A DNA stretch of 33,408 bases from NCBI GenBank assembly GCA_030691075.1, contig JAUYFI010000003.1, positions 1 through 33,408 on the forward strand, given 5' to 3'. The stretch's first letter is position 1; each line of letters opens with the position of its first letter. The notes under the pieces are model-generated. The model had not been told where the DNA came from. It made no database searches and saw only the letters and a list, made by a program, of their open reading frames with translations. Shown in pieces: positions 8,750-17,011 of this stretch. The stretch comes from Sulfurisoma sp. (lineage in GTDB: Bacteria; Pseudomonadota; Gammaproteobacteria; Burkholderiales; Rhodocyclaceae). The position numbers were made by a program, and so were the translations under genes.

Positions 8750-9976
8750 CTAGAACAGTTCAATGCCGCCCTCGGTGATGGCCTGCTGGCCCACCGGGTT
8801 ATGCATATTATCCGAAATTAACGACTTTAACCGTTGCGCAATGGCCGCGGTGCGTCCGCGCAGGTCGTTCAACGCCGCGCCGGTGTTGCCACTCGCCGCG
8901 TCGGCGCGCAGGGCTTCGCCCAGCGCCGCCATTTCGCGCAGCACGCCGTCGAGTGCCTCGACCCGGCGGAGCATGTGGGAAATCAGCTGCGACACCATGT
9001 CCTGGAACTGCAGCGCCATGACCGCCTGGCCGACCTGGTCGGCCATGGCGCCGGCACCGCTGCCGAGCTTGCCGATCGCCTCGACCCGCGCCCGGTTGTC
9101 GACCTCGAGGTGGTGCAGGATGCTCTCCACCTCCCCCTTCGACTCGAGCGCGAAGGTCATGTCCTGGCTGGCCAGGCGCTCGATGGTCTGCTCGGTCCGC
9201 CGCACGGATTCCTGCATGCTCTGCATCAGGCGGCTGATCTGCTGGCTGAACTGGGTGGTGCGGCCCGAGAGATCGCGCACCTCGTCGGCCACCACGGCGA
9301 AGCCGCGGCCCGCCTCGCCGGCGCGCGCCGCCTCGATCGCGGCGTTGAGCGCGAGCAGGTTGGTCTGTTTGGCGATGGCGCCGATCTCCGACAGGATGCC
9401 CTGCACGTCGCGGGTCTGCCGGGCGATGCCGTCGGTGAGCTCGACCAGTTCCATGCCGAGCTTGCTGTTGTTTACCACGCTGTCGACGACGCGCTGCATG
9501 ATGTCGGACGTATTGGCGACGAAACCGTCGAAACGCTGCTTCGAGGCGCCACCGCCGTCGGCGCCGGTCACCGACAGCACCAGCCCGTGCTGGGTTTCGG
9601 TGTGGTCGTGCATGTCGGTGAAGGCCAGGGACAGGCGGACGACGGCGTCGGCCAGCAGGGTCTGCACGCGCCCGGCCTCATCGCGAATGGCATCGAACTG
9701 CGTGGTCGACTGGGCGCCAAGCTCCTCGACCAGCCGCGCGAACTCGCCGAGCAGCGCGGCTTCTTCCTCGCGCAGGGCACGGATTTCGCCATCGCCGCGG
9801 CGGGTCTTGTGCTCCACCACCATGACGACGACATGCCAGCCGAACGGCACCACGGCCAGCGCCAGCACGGCGGCCCAGCCGGCCTGGCCCAGCGGCGTCA
9901 GGGCAAACAGCGCGCCGCCCGCCACCACGGTCCATGCCGCCCCCAACCAGAATCCCCTGTCGAACACGCTTGTCAT
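8750..9976 (-). CDS. Small membrane MCP-like protein with CheZ-like FQDxxxQ motif
   Basis: This 408-residue protein has two N-terminal membrane helices (about 8-28 and 30-52) with almost no periplasmic loop, so it has no external sensor domain. A coiled-coil region follows, then a shortened MCP signalling hairpin with the tip [18 protein letters not shown] and [14 protein letters not shown]. Near the C-terminus (324-332) is FQDMVSQLI, which resembles FQDLTGQVI of E. coli CheZ, including the Asp and Gln (here Asp326, Gln330) that act in CheY-P dephosphorylation. The last residues are GGIELF, close to the CheD tail. It sits between motB and cheY and there is no cheZ in the window. It may be a cytoplasm-facing receptor, a CheY-P phosphatase, or both; only MCP-family membership is secure. 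Confidence 0.85.
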   Translation of the reverse strand: MTSVFDRGFWLGAAWTVVAGGALFALTPLGQAGWAAVLALAVVPFGWHVVVMVVEHKTRRGDGEIRALREEEAALLGEFARLVEELGAQSTTQFDAIRDEAGRVQTLLADAVVRLSLAFTDMHDHTETQHGLVLSVTGADGGGASKQRFDGFVANTSDIMQRVVDSVVNNSKLGMELVELTDGIARQTRDVQGILSEIGAIAKQTNLLALNAAIEAARAGEAGRGFAVVADEVRDLSGRTTQFSQQISRLMQSMQESVRRTEQTIERLASQDMTFALESKGEVESILHHLEVDNRARVEAIGKLGSGAGAMADQVGQAVMALQFQDMVSQLISHMLRRVEALDGVLREMAALGEALRADAASGNTGAALNDLRGRTAAIAQRLKSLISDNMHNPVGQQAITEGGIELF

Positions 9977-10008
9977 GCCCCCTGTCCCGTTGTTCGATAC
10001 GGCCGCGA

Positions 10009-10947
10009 TTACCGCGTCGCCGCCGACCCGGTCACGCTCTCCGGGGTCACCGTCTCGCCAGCGCCGACTTCCTTGGTCGCGGTACCGTCGGCCATGATCG
10101 CCTCTTCGGTGCGCTTGTTCAGGACGACGATGCTGATGCGACGGTTGATCGGATTATACGGTTGTTCCTTGTCATAGAGCACGGTCGAGGCGAGGCCGGT
10201 GACACGCATGACCTTTGCATCGTTCATGCCGCCGACCACCAGTTCGCGGCGCGAGGCGTTGGCGCGGTTGGTCGACAGCTCCCAGTTGCCGAAGCCGCGT
10301 TCGCCGCCCGCGAAAGGCTGGGCGTCGGTATGACCCGAGAGGCTGATGCGGTTCTCGACGCCGTTGAGCGACTTGCCGATCTCGCGCAGGATCTCCTTGG
10401 TGTAGGGCTTGAGTTCGGAGCTGGCGGAGTCGAACATCGGCCGGTTCTTCTCGTCCACGATCTGGATGCGCAGGCCCTCGGTGGTCAGGTCGAGCAGCAG
10501 CTGGCTCTTGAACTGGCGCAGCGTCGGCGAGGCCTCGATCATGGCCTCGATCTGATCCTTGAGATCCTTGAGCTTGGCCCGCTCCACTTTCTCGAATTCT
10601 TCCTTGAGCTTCTGCAGGTTGATGGTCTTGCGCTCGGCCTCGATGTCGCCCTTCTTCACCTGGCCGTAGGTCGCGGTCAGATCGGTGCCGCCGCCCTTGA
10701 TGACAGACGACGAGTCGCCGGAGCCGGAGCCGCCGGCCATTGCGACCAGCAGCGGCGTATTGAAATAATCGGCGATGCCCTTGAGATCGCCCTTGCTGGT
10801 GGAACCGAGCAGCCACATGAGCAGGAAGAAAGCCATCATCGCCGTCACGAAGTCGGCATAGGCGATCTTCCAGGCGCCGCCATGGGCGCCGCCGCCGCCC
10901 TTCTTGATCTTCTTGACGACGATGGGACGCTGGCTGTCGTCGCTCAT
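10009..10947 (-). CDS. motB: MotB, flagellar stator protein
   Basis: MotB anchors the stator to peptidoglycan and provides the proton-binding aspartate. The 312-residue protein has a basic Gly-rich N-terminus, one membrane helix (about 30-50) with the essential Asp32 in [12 protein letters not shown], and a plug-like [10 protein letters not shown] segment. A long helical linker leads to the C-terminal OmpA/MotB domain ([11 protein letters not shown] and [13 protein letters not shown]). motA overlaps it by 4 bases upstream. The C-terminal tail [15 protein letters not shown] is encoded by a short-form copy of the dispersed repeat, beyond the conserved domain. Confidence 0.96.
   Translation of the reverse strand: MSDDSQRPIVVKKIKKGGGGAHGGAWKIAYADFVTAMMAFFLLMWLLGSTSKGDLKGIADYFNTPLLVAMAGGSGSGDSSSVIKGGGTDLTATYGQVKKGDIEAERKTINLQKLKEEFEKVERAKLKDLKDQIEAMIEASPTLRQFKSQLLLDLTTEGLRIQIVDEKNRPMFDSASSELKPYTKEILREIGKSLNGVENRISLSGHTDAQPFAGGERGFGNWELSTNRANASRRELVVGGMNDAKVMRVTGLASTVLYDKEQPYNPINRRISIVVLNKRTEEAIMADGTATKEVGAGETVTPESVTGSAATR
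10050..10072 (-). repeat. Dispersed coding repeat, short form, copy at the motB 3' end
   Basis: On the minus strand it reads GGAAGTCGGC then GCTGGCGAGACGG and encodes EVGAGET in the C-terminal tail of MotB. The start is shortened (GGAAGTC instead of GAAAAAGTC) and the last bases have drifted, so it is a weaker copy. Confidence 0.55.
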
Positions 10948-11801
10948 TTGCCTTTACGCGCCTTGATGTCTTCCTCGAGTTCGGTGAAGGTCGGGCGGTC
11001 GGTGGAGTAGAGCACCTTGCGACCGAACTCGACGGCGACCTGCGGGGCGTAGCCATTCATGCTGGCGAGCAGGACGGCCTTGATGCACTGGTAGATCTTG
11101 CCGCCCTCTTCGACCTTCTGGTTGAGCTGGTTGGCAATCGGCTCGACGAAACCGTATGAAACCAGGATGCCGAGGAAGGTGCCGACCAGCGCGCCGCCGA
11201 TCATCTTGCCGAGCACCGCCGGCGGTTCGCCCACCGATCCCATCACGTTCACCACGCCCATCACCGCCACCACGATACCCATCGCCGGCACGGCGCCGGC
11301 CGTCGCCTGGACCATATGCGCCGGAAAGTGGGCTTCGGCGTGATGGGTTTCAATTTCGATGTCCATCAGGTTTTCGATTTCGAAGGCGTTGAGATTGCCG
11401 CCCACCATCATGCGCAGGTAGTCGCAGATGAACTCCATGACATGGTGGTCATGAACGATATTGGGATATTTGGAAAAAATCGGGCTCGAGTCGGGGTTTT
11501 CGACGTCACCCTCGATCGACATCAGGCCCTCCTTGCGCACCTTGGCGAGGATCTCGAACAGCATGGCCAGCAGATCCATATAGAGCGCCTTGTTGAGGGA
11601 TGAGCCCTTCAACACGGAGGGGATTGCACCGAGTAACGCTTTCAGCGAACGCGGCCCATTGGAAGCCACCACGTAGCCAATGGTCAGGCCGACGATGGCA
11701 ATGTATTCCAGTGGCACCCACAGGGCGCCCAGACTGCCGTGAACCGCATAGGTACCGAGGGCAGAGACCAGGACGATGACGTAACCAACGATCAATAACA
11801 T
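10944..11801 (-). CDS. motA: MotA, flagellar stator protein
   Basis: MotA forms the proton channel with MotB and contacts FliG. The 285-residue protein has an N-terminal hairpin of two membrane helices (about 3-22 and 30-48), a large cytoplasmic domain with the charged KVRKEG...IEGD region that contacts the rotor, and two further helices (from PAMGIVVAVMGVV and GGALVGTFLGILVSYG). Length matches the family. It is the first gene of the mot-che cluster. A 162-base gap to flhC holds a strong hairpin; I saw no clear sigma-28 consensus there by eye. Confidence 0.96.
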   Translation of the reverse strand: MLLIVGYVIVLVSALGTYAVHGSLGALWVPLEYIAIVGLTIGYVVASNGPRSLKALLGAIPSVLKGSSLNKALYMDLLAMLFEILAKVRKEGLMSIEGDVENPDSSPIFSKYPNIVHDHHVMEFICDYLRMMVGGNLNAFEIENLMDIEIETHHAEAHFPAHMVQATAGAVPAMGIVVAVMGVVNVMGSVGEPPAVLGKMIGGALVGTFLGILVSYGFVEPIANQLNQKVEEGGKIYQCIKAVLLASMNGYAPQVAVEFGRKVLYSTDRPTFTELEEDIKARKGK

Positions 11802-11897
11802 GAAACGACCTCGGTGAGTGATTCAACCGGTACGACGCAAACAAGCTTCCGCAATAATAACGAGAAACGCCGCAACGGTGCTGCCTGGAAAGACAAA

Positions 11898-11936
11898 CGG
11901 CCGCACAACCCCCAAAAAAAATGGGGGGTGCGGCCG
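11898..11936 (-). terminator. Strong hairpin between flhC and motA
   Basis: CGGCCGCAC at 11898-11906 pairs perfectly with GTGCGGCCG at 11928-11936, and an inner C5/G5 stem extends it. The loop on the minus strand is a run of eight T. It lies 27 bases past the flhC stop, so it probably ends or attenuates the flhDC transcript before motA. The T run is in the loop rather than after the stem, so efficiency is uncertain. Confidence 0.7.
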
Positions 11937-11963
11937 CTTATCAAGCAGGTAGCAGCTAGTTCG

Positions 11964-12497
11964 TCAGGCAGCGAGGGCGGCGGCGCGGCGCGTCTTGCCG
12001 GCGCGCGCCGGCATGTGGCAAAGACCGCAGACGTAGCCCTTGATCGGGTCGTAGGCGTGGGCGACGAACTCGCCGCCGCATTCGTGGCAGGTCGCCATCT
12101 GCAGCATGCTGGCGTCGAAGAATCGCACCATGGTCCAGGCGCGGGTCAGCGACAGCACGGTGTCCATGTTGCCGCGCTTGATCTGCTCAAGGTACATCCG
12201 GTAGGCCTTGATGATCTTCTCCAGGCCGGTAAGCCCGGTGTGCTTGCCGAGGAAGCGGTAGTAGGCCATGAACAGCGAGGCGTGGACATTGGGCTGCCAG
12301 GTCATGAACCAGTCGGTCGAGAACGGCAGCATGCCCTTGGGCGGCGAGACGCCGCGCACCTCCTTGTAGAGCTTGAGCAGCCGCTCGCGCGACAGGTTGG
12401 TTTCCTGCTCGAGCAGTTGCAGGCGGGCGCCAAGCTCGACCAGCTCGACAGCCAGGCGAATGTCTCTCGCCTCCAGGATCACGGACTTGTTGCGCAC
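11964..12497 (-). CDS. flhC: FlhC, flagellar master transcription regulator subunit
   Basis: FlhC forms the FlhD4C2 complex that activates class II flagellar promoters. The 177-residue protein aligns closely with E. coli FlhC: ARDIRLAVELVELGARLQ, KLYKEVRGVSPPKGMLPFS and TDWFMTW are hallmark segments. The zinc site is intact: Cys137, Cys140, Cys157 and Cys160 in CHECGG and CGLCHMP. I chose the GTG start at 12497-12495, since it gives an N-terminus matching the E. coli length and is preceded by GGGGG; a TTG overlapping the flhD stop is the alternative. It is followed by a strong hairpin. Confidence 0.95.
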   Translation of the reverse strand: MRNKSVILEARDIRLAVELVELGARLQLLEQETNLSRERLLKLYKEVRGVSPPKGMLPFSTDWFMTWQPNVHASLFMAYYRFLGKHTGLTGLEKIIKAYRMYLEQIKRGNMDTVLSLTRAWTMVRFFDASMLQMATCHECGGEFVAHAYDPIKGYVCGLCHMPARAGKTRRAAALAA

Positions 12498-12511
12498 GCG
12501 GCCCCCGGTAA

Positions 12512-12829
12512 TCAAGCGACCGCCTCGACCGGCTTGCCGGCGGCGAGAATGGCGGCATGAATATGCCCGACGCCGCGCTCGCGCTCGTGATTGGCGAGCA
12601 GGTTGAGCAGCAGGGTGTCGTCGAAGCGGAAGTTGCACAGCAGCATGTCGGAGCCGGCCATTTTCAGGATCTGCCCCGGGGTCAGACGGTCGAGGATGTC
12701 GGCGATCTCCTCGCTGATGCCCAGCTTGAACACGGCGCCCGCGCGGTCGGCGCGAACCATGCTCTGAGCCAGCATCAGGTAGGCAAGATTGACTTCCTTT
12801 ATGTCGTTGTAGGTGTCGGTCGATTTCAT
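12512..12829 (-). CDS. flhD: FlhD, flagellar master transcription regulator subunit
   Basis: FlhD is the partner of FlhC in the class I flagellar regulator. The 105-residue helical protein matches E. coli FlhD in DIKEVNLAYLMLAQSMVRAD, AVFKLGISEEIADIL and CNFRFDD. Two adjacent ATG codons exist (12832 and 12829). The second has the better distance (6 bases) from AGGAG, so I used it; an upstream ATG at 12934 would add 35 non-conserved residues and is unlikely. The AT-rich upstream region contains a candidate promoter and a perfect dyad. Confidence 0.94.
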   Translation of the reverse strand: MKSTDTYNDIKEVNLAYLMLAQSMVRADRAGAVFKLGISEEIADILDRLTPGQILKMAGSDMLLCNFRFDDTLLLNLLANHERERGVGHIHAAILAAGKPVEAVA

Positions 12830-12973
12830 CATGCGCTCCTTGGATGTCGCCGCCGCAGCCGGCGCCCACCCCGGGCACCCCGACCTTCGACAGCTATAGC
12901 CATTTTCCGGCAAGAAGAGCAATCGGAAAATCAACGAGATAGCCTTTCTATTGTAGGTATTGGATTAAGTTGT

Positions 12974-13001
12974 ATTGTAAGAGAAAACGTTACAAACACA
13001 A
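12974..13001 (-). promoter_or_regulatory. Candidate flhDC promoter with overlapping TTGTAA-N9-TTACAA dyad
   Basis: On the minus strand a -35-like TTGTGT (13001-12996) and a -10 TACAAT (12979-12974) are 16 bases apart, about 145 bases before flhD. The perfect dyad TTGTAA-N9-TTACAA (12975-12995) fills the spacer and covers most of the -10. Further TTGTA or TACAA half-sites are at 12951-12955, 13017-13021 and 13031-13035. The region is strikingly AT-rich compared with its surroundings. A regulator binding here would block or modulate flagellar master gene transcription; which one is unknown. Confidence 0.55.
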
Positions 13002-13038
13002 TGCAACACATTGATTTACAATCTATTCCCTACAAAAT

Positions 13039-14955
13039 CTACTTGGACGGGGGAGTTTGCGGACTGGCGACGCAGTTGCGGCCACCCTGCTTGGCCAGAT
13101 AAAGGCCCTGGTCGGCACACTTGATCAGGGCATCGATATCGGCCATGCCACTTTCGCGCACCGCCACGCCAACGCTGATGCGGCCCCGGACAGTCGCCAC
13201 GCCCGAGGAAATCGAGGCGGATTCGACCAGATGGCGCAGGCGCTCGCCGCAGGTCAGGGCAGCCTCCATCGTCGTGTCGGGGCAGATCACCATGAATTCG
13301 TCGCCTCCCATGCGCGCCAGCGTGTCCTGCGTGCGCAGGCCCTTCTTCAGCGCGGCCACGGTCTGCTGCAGCACGGCATCCCCAACGTCATGGCCATGCG
13401 TGTCGTTGATGGTCTTGAAATCGTCGATGTCGATGACCAGGCAGGCCAGGGAGCGGCTCTTGCGCACGGCCGCCGCCCAGTCCTGCTGGAAGCGGTCGAC
13501 CGCGTAGCGGCGGTTGGGCAGGCCGGTCAGCGGATCGGTCAGCGCGGCCGTCTGCAGGCGCCGGTTGCTGACGGACAACTCGGCGGCAAAACGGCGAATC
13601 TCCTCGCGATCACGCTCGACTTCCTGCTGCAGTTGAACCACGCGCCGCGCGCCGCGCAGCCGCGCCGACAGCACGCGCGGCTTGATCGGCTTGCCGACAA
13701 AGTCGTCCACGCCGGCCTCGAAGGCCTCGATGAGTCGCTCGTCATCCTCGAAGCTGGTCACGATGAGAATGTAGATGCCGCGACCCATTTTCGTCTGGCG
13801 CAGGGCACGGGTCATCTCGATGCCATCCATCTCCGGCATCATCCAGTCGGCCACCATGATATGCGGCCGCAGGTCGAGCGCGATTTCGAACGCCTGACGA
13901 CCGTTGCTGGCCTCGAACACCTCGTGGCCTTCGCCGCGCAGCAGGCTGACCAGCAGCGCGCGCACGCTGGCCTCGTCGTCGACGACCAGGATGCGCAAAC
14001 CCTGTTCGGCGCCGGCCACGGCACCCACCGGCGGGGAATTCGGGGCCAGCGACAGATCGCCGAAGGGCGGCAGGGCGCAGGATTCGACCTCCAGCTCCGC
14101 TGCCCAGGTCCGCCACTCCGCCGCCACCTTGTCGCACATCGGATAGAGCGTTTCGGCATCCATCGACAGCCTGCTGCCGAGCAGCATCAGGTCAGGCATC
14201 AGGGCGCGGCGGCGGGGCTCTTCGGTCAGGCACATGTCCGCGATGTGGTTGGCCAGGGCCAGCGACCAGGCCAGCGCAAACTGGCGCGATCCCTCGACGA
14301 AGTTGCCCAGATCCGGCCGCTCGCAATGGAACACCGGTTCGGTGAAGGACCTGGGCAGGCCCCAGTCGTGCATCAGGGCGGCCGAGAGTTCGTTGTGGGT
14401 CATCACCAGCGCCTGCTGCTCGAGTTCGAGCAGGTCAATGCCGGCGCCCGTCTTCGCCTGTTCGAGCAGGCGCGAATACTCGTTCGGAAACATGGTCGCC
14501 AGCCCCAGGCGGCCGATATTGGCCAGCAGGCCGACGGCAAAAGCCTCTTCGGGCGGCGCGGCGCGCGTCCTGAGCGTCAGCCACTGCAAGGCGACCGCGC
14601 AGGCCAGCGAATGCGACCAGAAGCGCTTGTAGTCGAAATTCCGGCAATTGCCGGAACGATAGCCGGACAGGAGCGAGAAACTCAGCGCCAGCGAACGCGT
14701 CGCCGGAATCCCCAGCACGACCAGCGCATCGTGGATGGAAACGATCGCGCGGCGACCGCCGACATTGATGCCGTTGGCCGCCCGGATCAGGCGGCCGACG
14801 AAGGCCGGGTCGGTCTTCACCGTGCGGGCGACCTCGACCAGCGAAACGTCCTCGCGCTGCAACAGGCGAATGATCGCCAGGGCCGCCCCCTTCGGCGAGG
14901 GCAGATCCCCGGTGGTCTTCAACTGCTCGAATTTGGCAATATCGACAGATCCCAT
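13039..14955 (-). CDS. HDOD-receiver-GGDEF signalling protein, probable diguanylate cyclase
   Basis: This 638-residue protein has an N-terminal HDOD domain (about 10-290), a receiver domain (about 318-435) with LVVDDE, the phospho-site Asp in VADWMMPEMDG and Lys in VGKPIKP, and a C-terminal GGDEF domain. The intact GGDEF is at 550-554 and an allosteric I-site RTQD at 541-544, five residues before it. It is therefore expected to make cyclic di-GMP under phosphorylation control with product inhibition. Its promoter region is shared with the divergent Nudix gene. It ends next to the flhD promoter region, which puts a possible c-di-GMP source beside the motility regulon; the functional link is inference. 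Confidence 0.9.
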   Translation of the reverse strand: MGSVDIAKFEQLKTTGDLPSPKGAALAIIRLLQREDVSLVEVARTVKTDPAFVGRLIRAANGINVGGRRAIVSIHDALVVLGIPATRSLALSFSLLSGYRSGNCRNFDYKRFWSHSLACAVALQWLTLRTRAAPPEEAFAVGLLANIGRLGLATMFPNEYSRLLEQAKTGAGIDLLELEQQALVMTHNELSAALMHDWGLPRSFTEPVFHCERPDLGNFVEGSRQFALAWSLALANHIADMCLTEEPRRRALMPDLMLLGSRLSMDAETLYPMCDKVAAEWRTWAAELEVESCALPPFGDLSLAPNSPPVGAVAGAEQGLRILVVDDEASVRALLVSLLRGEGHEVFEASNGRQAFEIALDLRPHIMVADWMMPEMDGIEMTRALRQTKMGRGIYILIVTSFEDDERLIEAFEAGVDDFVGKPIKPRVLSARLRGARRVVQLQQEVERDREEIRRFAAELSVSNRRLQTAALTDPLTGLPNRRYAVDRFQQDWAAAVRKSRSLACLVIDIDDFKTINDTHGHDVGDAVLQQTVAALKKGLRTQDTLARMGGDEFMVICPDTTMEAALTCGERLRHLVESASISSGVATVRGRISVGVAVRESGMADIDALIKCADQGLYLAKQGGRNCVASPQTPPSK

Positions 14956-15009
14956 GATGCCGGGCTTATATCATCGTTTCTGCGCCACGACAATACTACG
15001 GGGCGCGGT

Positions 15010-15015
15010 TACAAT
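15010..15015 (+). promoter_or_regulatory. Possible -10 element of the Nudix gene
   Basis: TACAAT lies 9 bases before the ATG at 15025. Only a poor -35 match (ACGACA, 17 bases upstream) is visible. If it is used, transcription would start almost at the start codon, giving a near-leaderless mRNA; this is speculative. Confidence 0.3.
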
Positions 15016-15024
15016 GCGCTCAGC

Positions 15025-15570
15025 ATGGATCTTGCGCTCAATTTCTGTTCGGCCTGCGGCGCGCCGGTCAGTCACAAGGTTCCGCCCGGCGATTCCCTGC
15101 CGCGCGCGGTCTGCGATGCCTGCGGCGCCATCCACTACCGCAATCCCAAGCTGGTCGTCGGCGCCCTGCCCGAATGGGAAGACCGGATCCTGCTCTGCCG
15201 CCGCGCCATCGAGCCGCGCCACGGCAAATGGACGCTGCCGGCCGGCTTCATGGAAAACCGCGAAACCGTGGCCGCGGCCGCCCTGCGCGAGACCCTGGAG
15301 GAAGCCAACGCCCGCATCGCGCTCGGCGCGATGTACACCCTGCTCTCGGTGCCGCACATCAGCCAGGTGCATGTGATCTACCGCGCCACCCTGCTCGATC
15401 TCGACTTCACTCCCGGCGAGGAAACACTGGAGGTGGCCCTGTTCCGCGAGGAGGAAATCCCGTGGGACGAGATCGCCTTCCGCACCATCGCCATCACCCT
15501 GCGCCACTACTTCGACGATCGTCGCACTGGCCGCTTCGGCTTTCACACCGGCGACGTCGAACCGCCCTAG
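15025..15570 (+). CDS. Zinc-ribbon Nudix hydrolase
   Basis: This 181-residue protein has an N-terminal zinc ribbon (CSACG near residue 8 and CDACG near residue 32) followed by a Nudix domain. The Nudix box starts GFMENRE and continues with RETLEEAN; it keeps the metal-binding REUxEE core but has Asn where the consensus has Gly. The layout resembles the C-terminal part of NudC-type NADH pyrophosphatases, but the substrate cannot be told from sequence. The start ATG was chosen because the conserved region begins at once; the frame is open upstream only as a shadow of the divergent gene. Confidence 0.9.
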   Translation: MDLALNFCSACGAPVSHKVPPGDSLPRAVCDACGAIHYRNPKLVVGALPEWEDRILLCRRAIEPRHGKWTLPAGFMENRETVAAAALRETLEEANARIALGAMYTLLSVPHISQVHVIYRATLLDLDFTPGEETLEVALFREEEIPWDEIAFRTIAITLRHYFDDRRTGRFGFHTGDVEPP

Positions 15571-15592
15571 CCCGAATATTCCCGCGGGGGAG

Positions 15593-16297
15593 TTACTCCT
15601 CGCTGGCATCGAAAATCACCGGCAGGCTGACGACGAAGGCCTGGCCGCGCAGCGGCTCCGGCACGGCGGTGCGCGGCGCCGCCTGGCGCATCATCTCCAG
15701 CGCGGCGGCATCGAGTGCCTCGTGGCCGCTGGAACGGGCCAGCCGCGCCACCGGCATGATGCCCGACCCATGCTCGACCCGCACCTCGACGGTGCCGCCG
15801 ATGCCGGCCAGCAGCGCCCGCTCCGGGTAACGCTTGAAGCGCCGCGCCTCGCGCGCCAGCGCCAAGCGGTACTGACGCAGGCCGTCGGCATCGGCGCCGC
15901 CTCCCCCGCCGCCGCCCACTGCGCCGACAGGCGCGGGCGATGAAGCCGACGCAGCCGGCGTCGGACGTTCGGCGCCACCGGCGGTCGAAACATCGTCCGC
16001 CGGAGACGATGACGTTGAAAAAGTCGGTGCTGGCGGCACGGCGGCCGGCGCCGTGGCCAATGCCGGTTGCGGCTTCGCTGGCGTGGTCACGGGTCTGGCC
16101 GGAACAGGTGGAGCGGAGACCGGCTCACGCAGCGGCGCCGTAGCCTCCACCGGCCGCAACGTGGCAACCAGAATACCGGCGGCCCCCGCAGGCTCGCGCC
16201 GCGGAACATCCGACCACAGCACCAAGGCGTGCGCGGCGAGCGAAATCGCCAGAGCACGTCGCAATCGACCGTTGTTTCCAGTGCTATGCAATGTCAC
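15593..16297 (-). CDS. TonB-like energy transducer
   Basis: This 234-residue protein has one N-terminal membrane helix (about 12-29), a long Pro/Ala/Gly-rich periplasmic spacer with a poly-Gly stretch, and a C-terminal TonB domain (about 140-230; RYPERALLAGIGGTVEVRVE then LDAAALEMMRQA). It would couple ExbB/ExbD energy to outer-membrane receptors. No exbBD genes or receptor lie nearby, so its partner is unknown. The spacer carries a copy of the dispersed repeat encoding AAVPPAPTFS. It is divergent from the HNH gene and convergent with the Nudix gene. Confidence 0.85.
   Translation of the reverse strand: MTLHSTGNNGRLRRALAISLAAHALVLWSDVPRREPAGAAGILVATLRPVEATAPLREPVSAPPVPARPVTTPAKPQPALATAPAAVPPAPTFSTSSSPADDVSTAGGAERPTPAASASSPAPVGAVGGGGGGGADADGLRQYRLALAREARRFKRYPERALLAGIGGTVEVRVEHGSGIMPVARLARSSGHEALDAAALEMMRQAAPRTAVPEPLRGQAFVVSLPVIFDASEE
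16017..16044 (+). repeat. Dispersed coding repeat, short form, copy in the tonB-like gene
   Basis: GAAAAAGTCGGT followed by GCTGGCGGCACGGCGG. On the gene strand it encodes AAVPPAPTFS in the proline-rich periplasmic spacer, the same peptide frame as the copies in cheB and cheA. Confidence 0.85.
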
Positions 16298-16339
16298 CGG
16301 TCTTTGTTACGCTGCGAAAGTTACGGAGAATTCCATGAG

Positions 16340-16909
16340 ATGTCGCATCCATTGATCCTGACGCTCGACCAGCAGGGCCTGCCGCATCGCTGGATCAGCT
16401 GGCAGCACGCCTGCTTCTATTACGCCAAGGACCTCGTGGCCTGGGCGGCGGGCGAACATTGTTTCACGTTTTTCGGCGGAACCAGCCGCACGACGGGCGA
16501 ACGCTCGCAAATCCAGGCCAACAGCATCATCGCCATCAAGGGCCGCGCGCTCGCCGCCAGGACGCTGTTCCAGGTGCCGCCGCTCGACAACCGCGAGTTG
16601 TTCCACCGCGACCGCCACGTCTGCGCCTACTGCGGCGAGCAGTTGCCAAGCCTGCGGCTGACGCGCGACCACGTCGTTCCGCTGTCGCAAGCCGGCCGCG
16701 ACGCCTGGATGAACGTCGTCACCGCCTGCCGCGGCTGCAACCAGGCCAAGAGCGGCCGCACGCCGGAAGAAGCCGGCATGGAACTGCTCTACGCCCCCTA
16801 CGTACCCAACAAAGCCGAATACCTGATCCTCAGCAATCGCAACATCCTGCTCGACCAGATGGACTTTCTCGCGCGGCATGTGCCCAGCGCGAGCCGCGTG
16901 CGCCTCTGA
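16340..16909 (+). CDS. HNH endonuclease family protein
   Basis: This 189-residue protein has a C-terminal HNH fold: CAYCGEQL, then RDHVVPLSQAG, an Asn in WMNVVTACRGCN, and a following Lys. The paired Cys-x2-Cys sets form the structural zinc site of the family. The N-terminal half (about 1-90) is not recognised. Stand-alone genes of this kind are common in proteobacterial chromosomes without a linked restriction or phage module, and their role is uncertain. The ATG at 16340 was chosen; GGAGA lies 10 bases upstream. An earlier ATG at 16335 is out of frame. Confidence 0.85.
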   Translation: MSHPLILTLDQQGLPHRWISWQHACFYYAKDLVAWAAGEHCFTFFGGTSRTTGERSQIQANSIIAIKGRALAARTLFQVPPLDNRELFHRDRHVCAYCGEQLPSLRLTRDHVVPLSQAGRDAWMNVVTACRGCNQAKSGRTPEEAGMELLYAPYVPNKAEYLILSNRNILLDQMDFLARHVPSASRVRL

Positions 16910-17011
16910 CGCGGCGAATGCTCCACGCCCCGAGTCGGGTTCGGCCCCGATAAGACTCCCTTAAGCCGCGGCGCGCAGCATGGCTCCCGTCATCCAACAC
17001 AGGAGTCCGCC

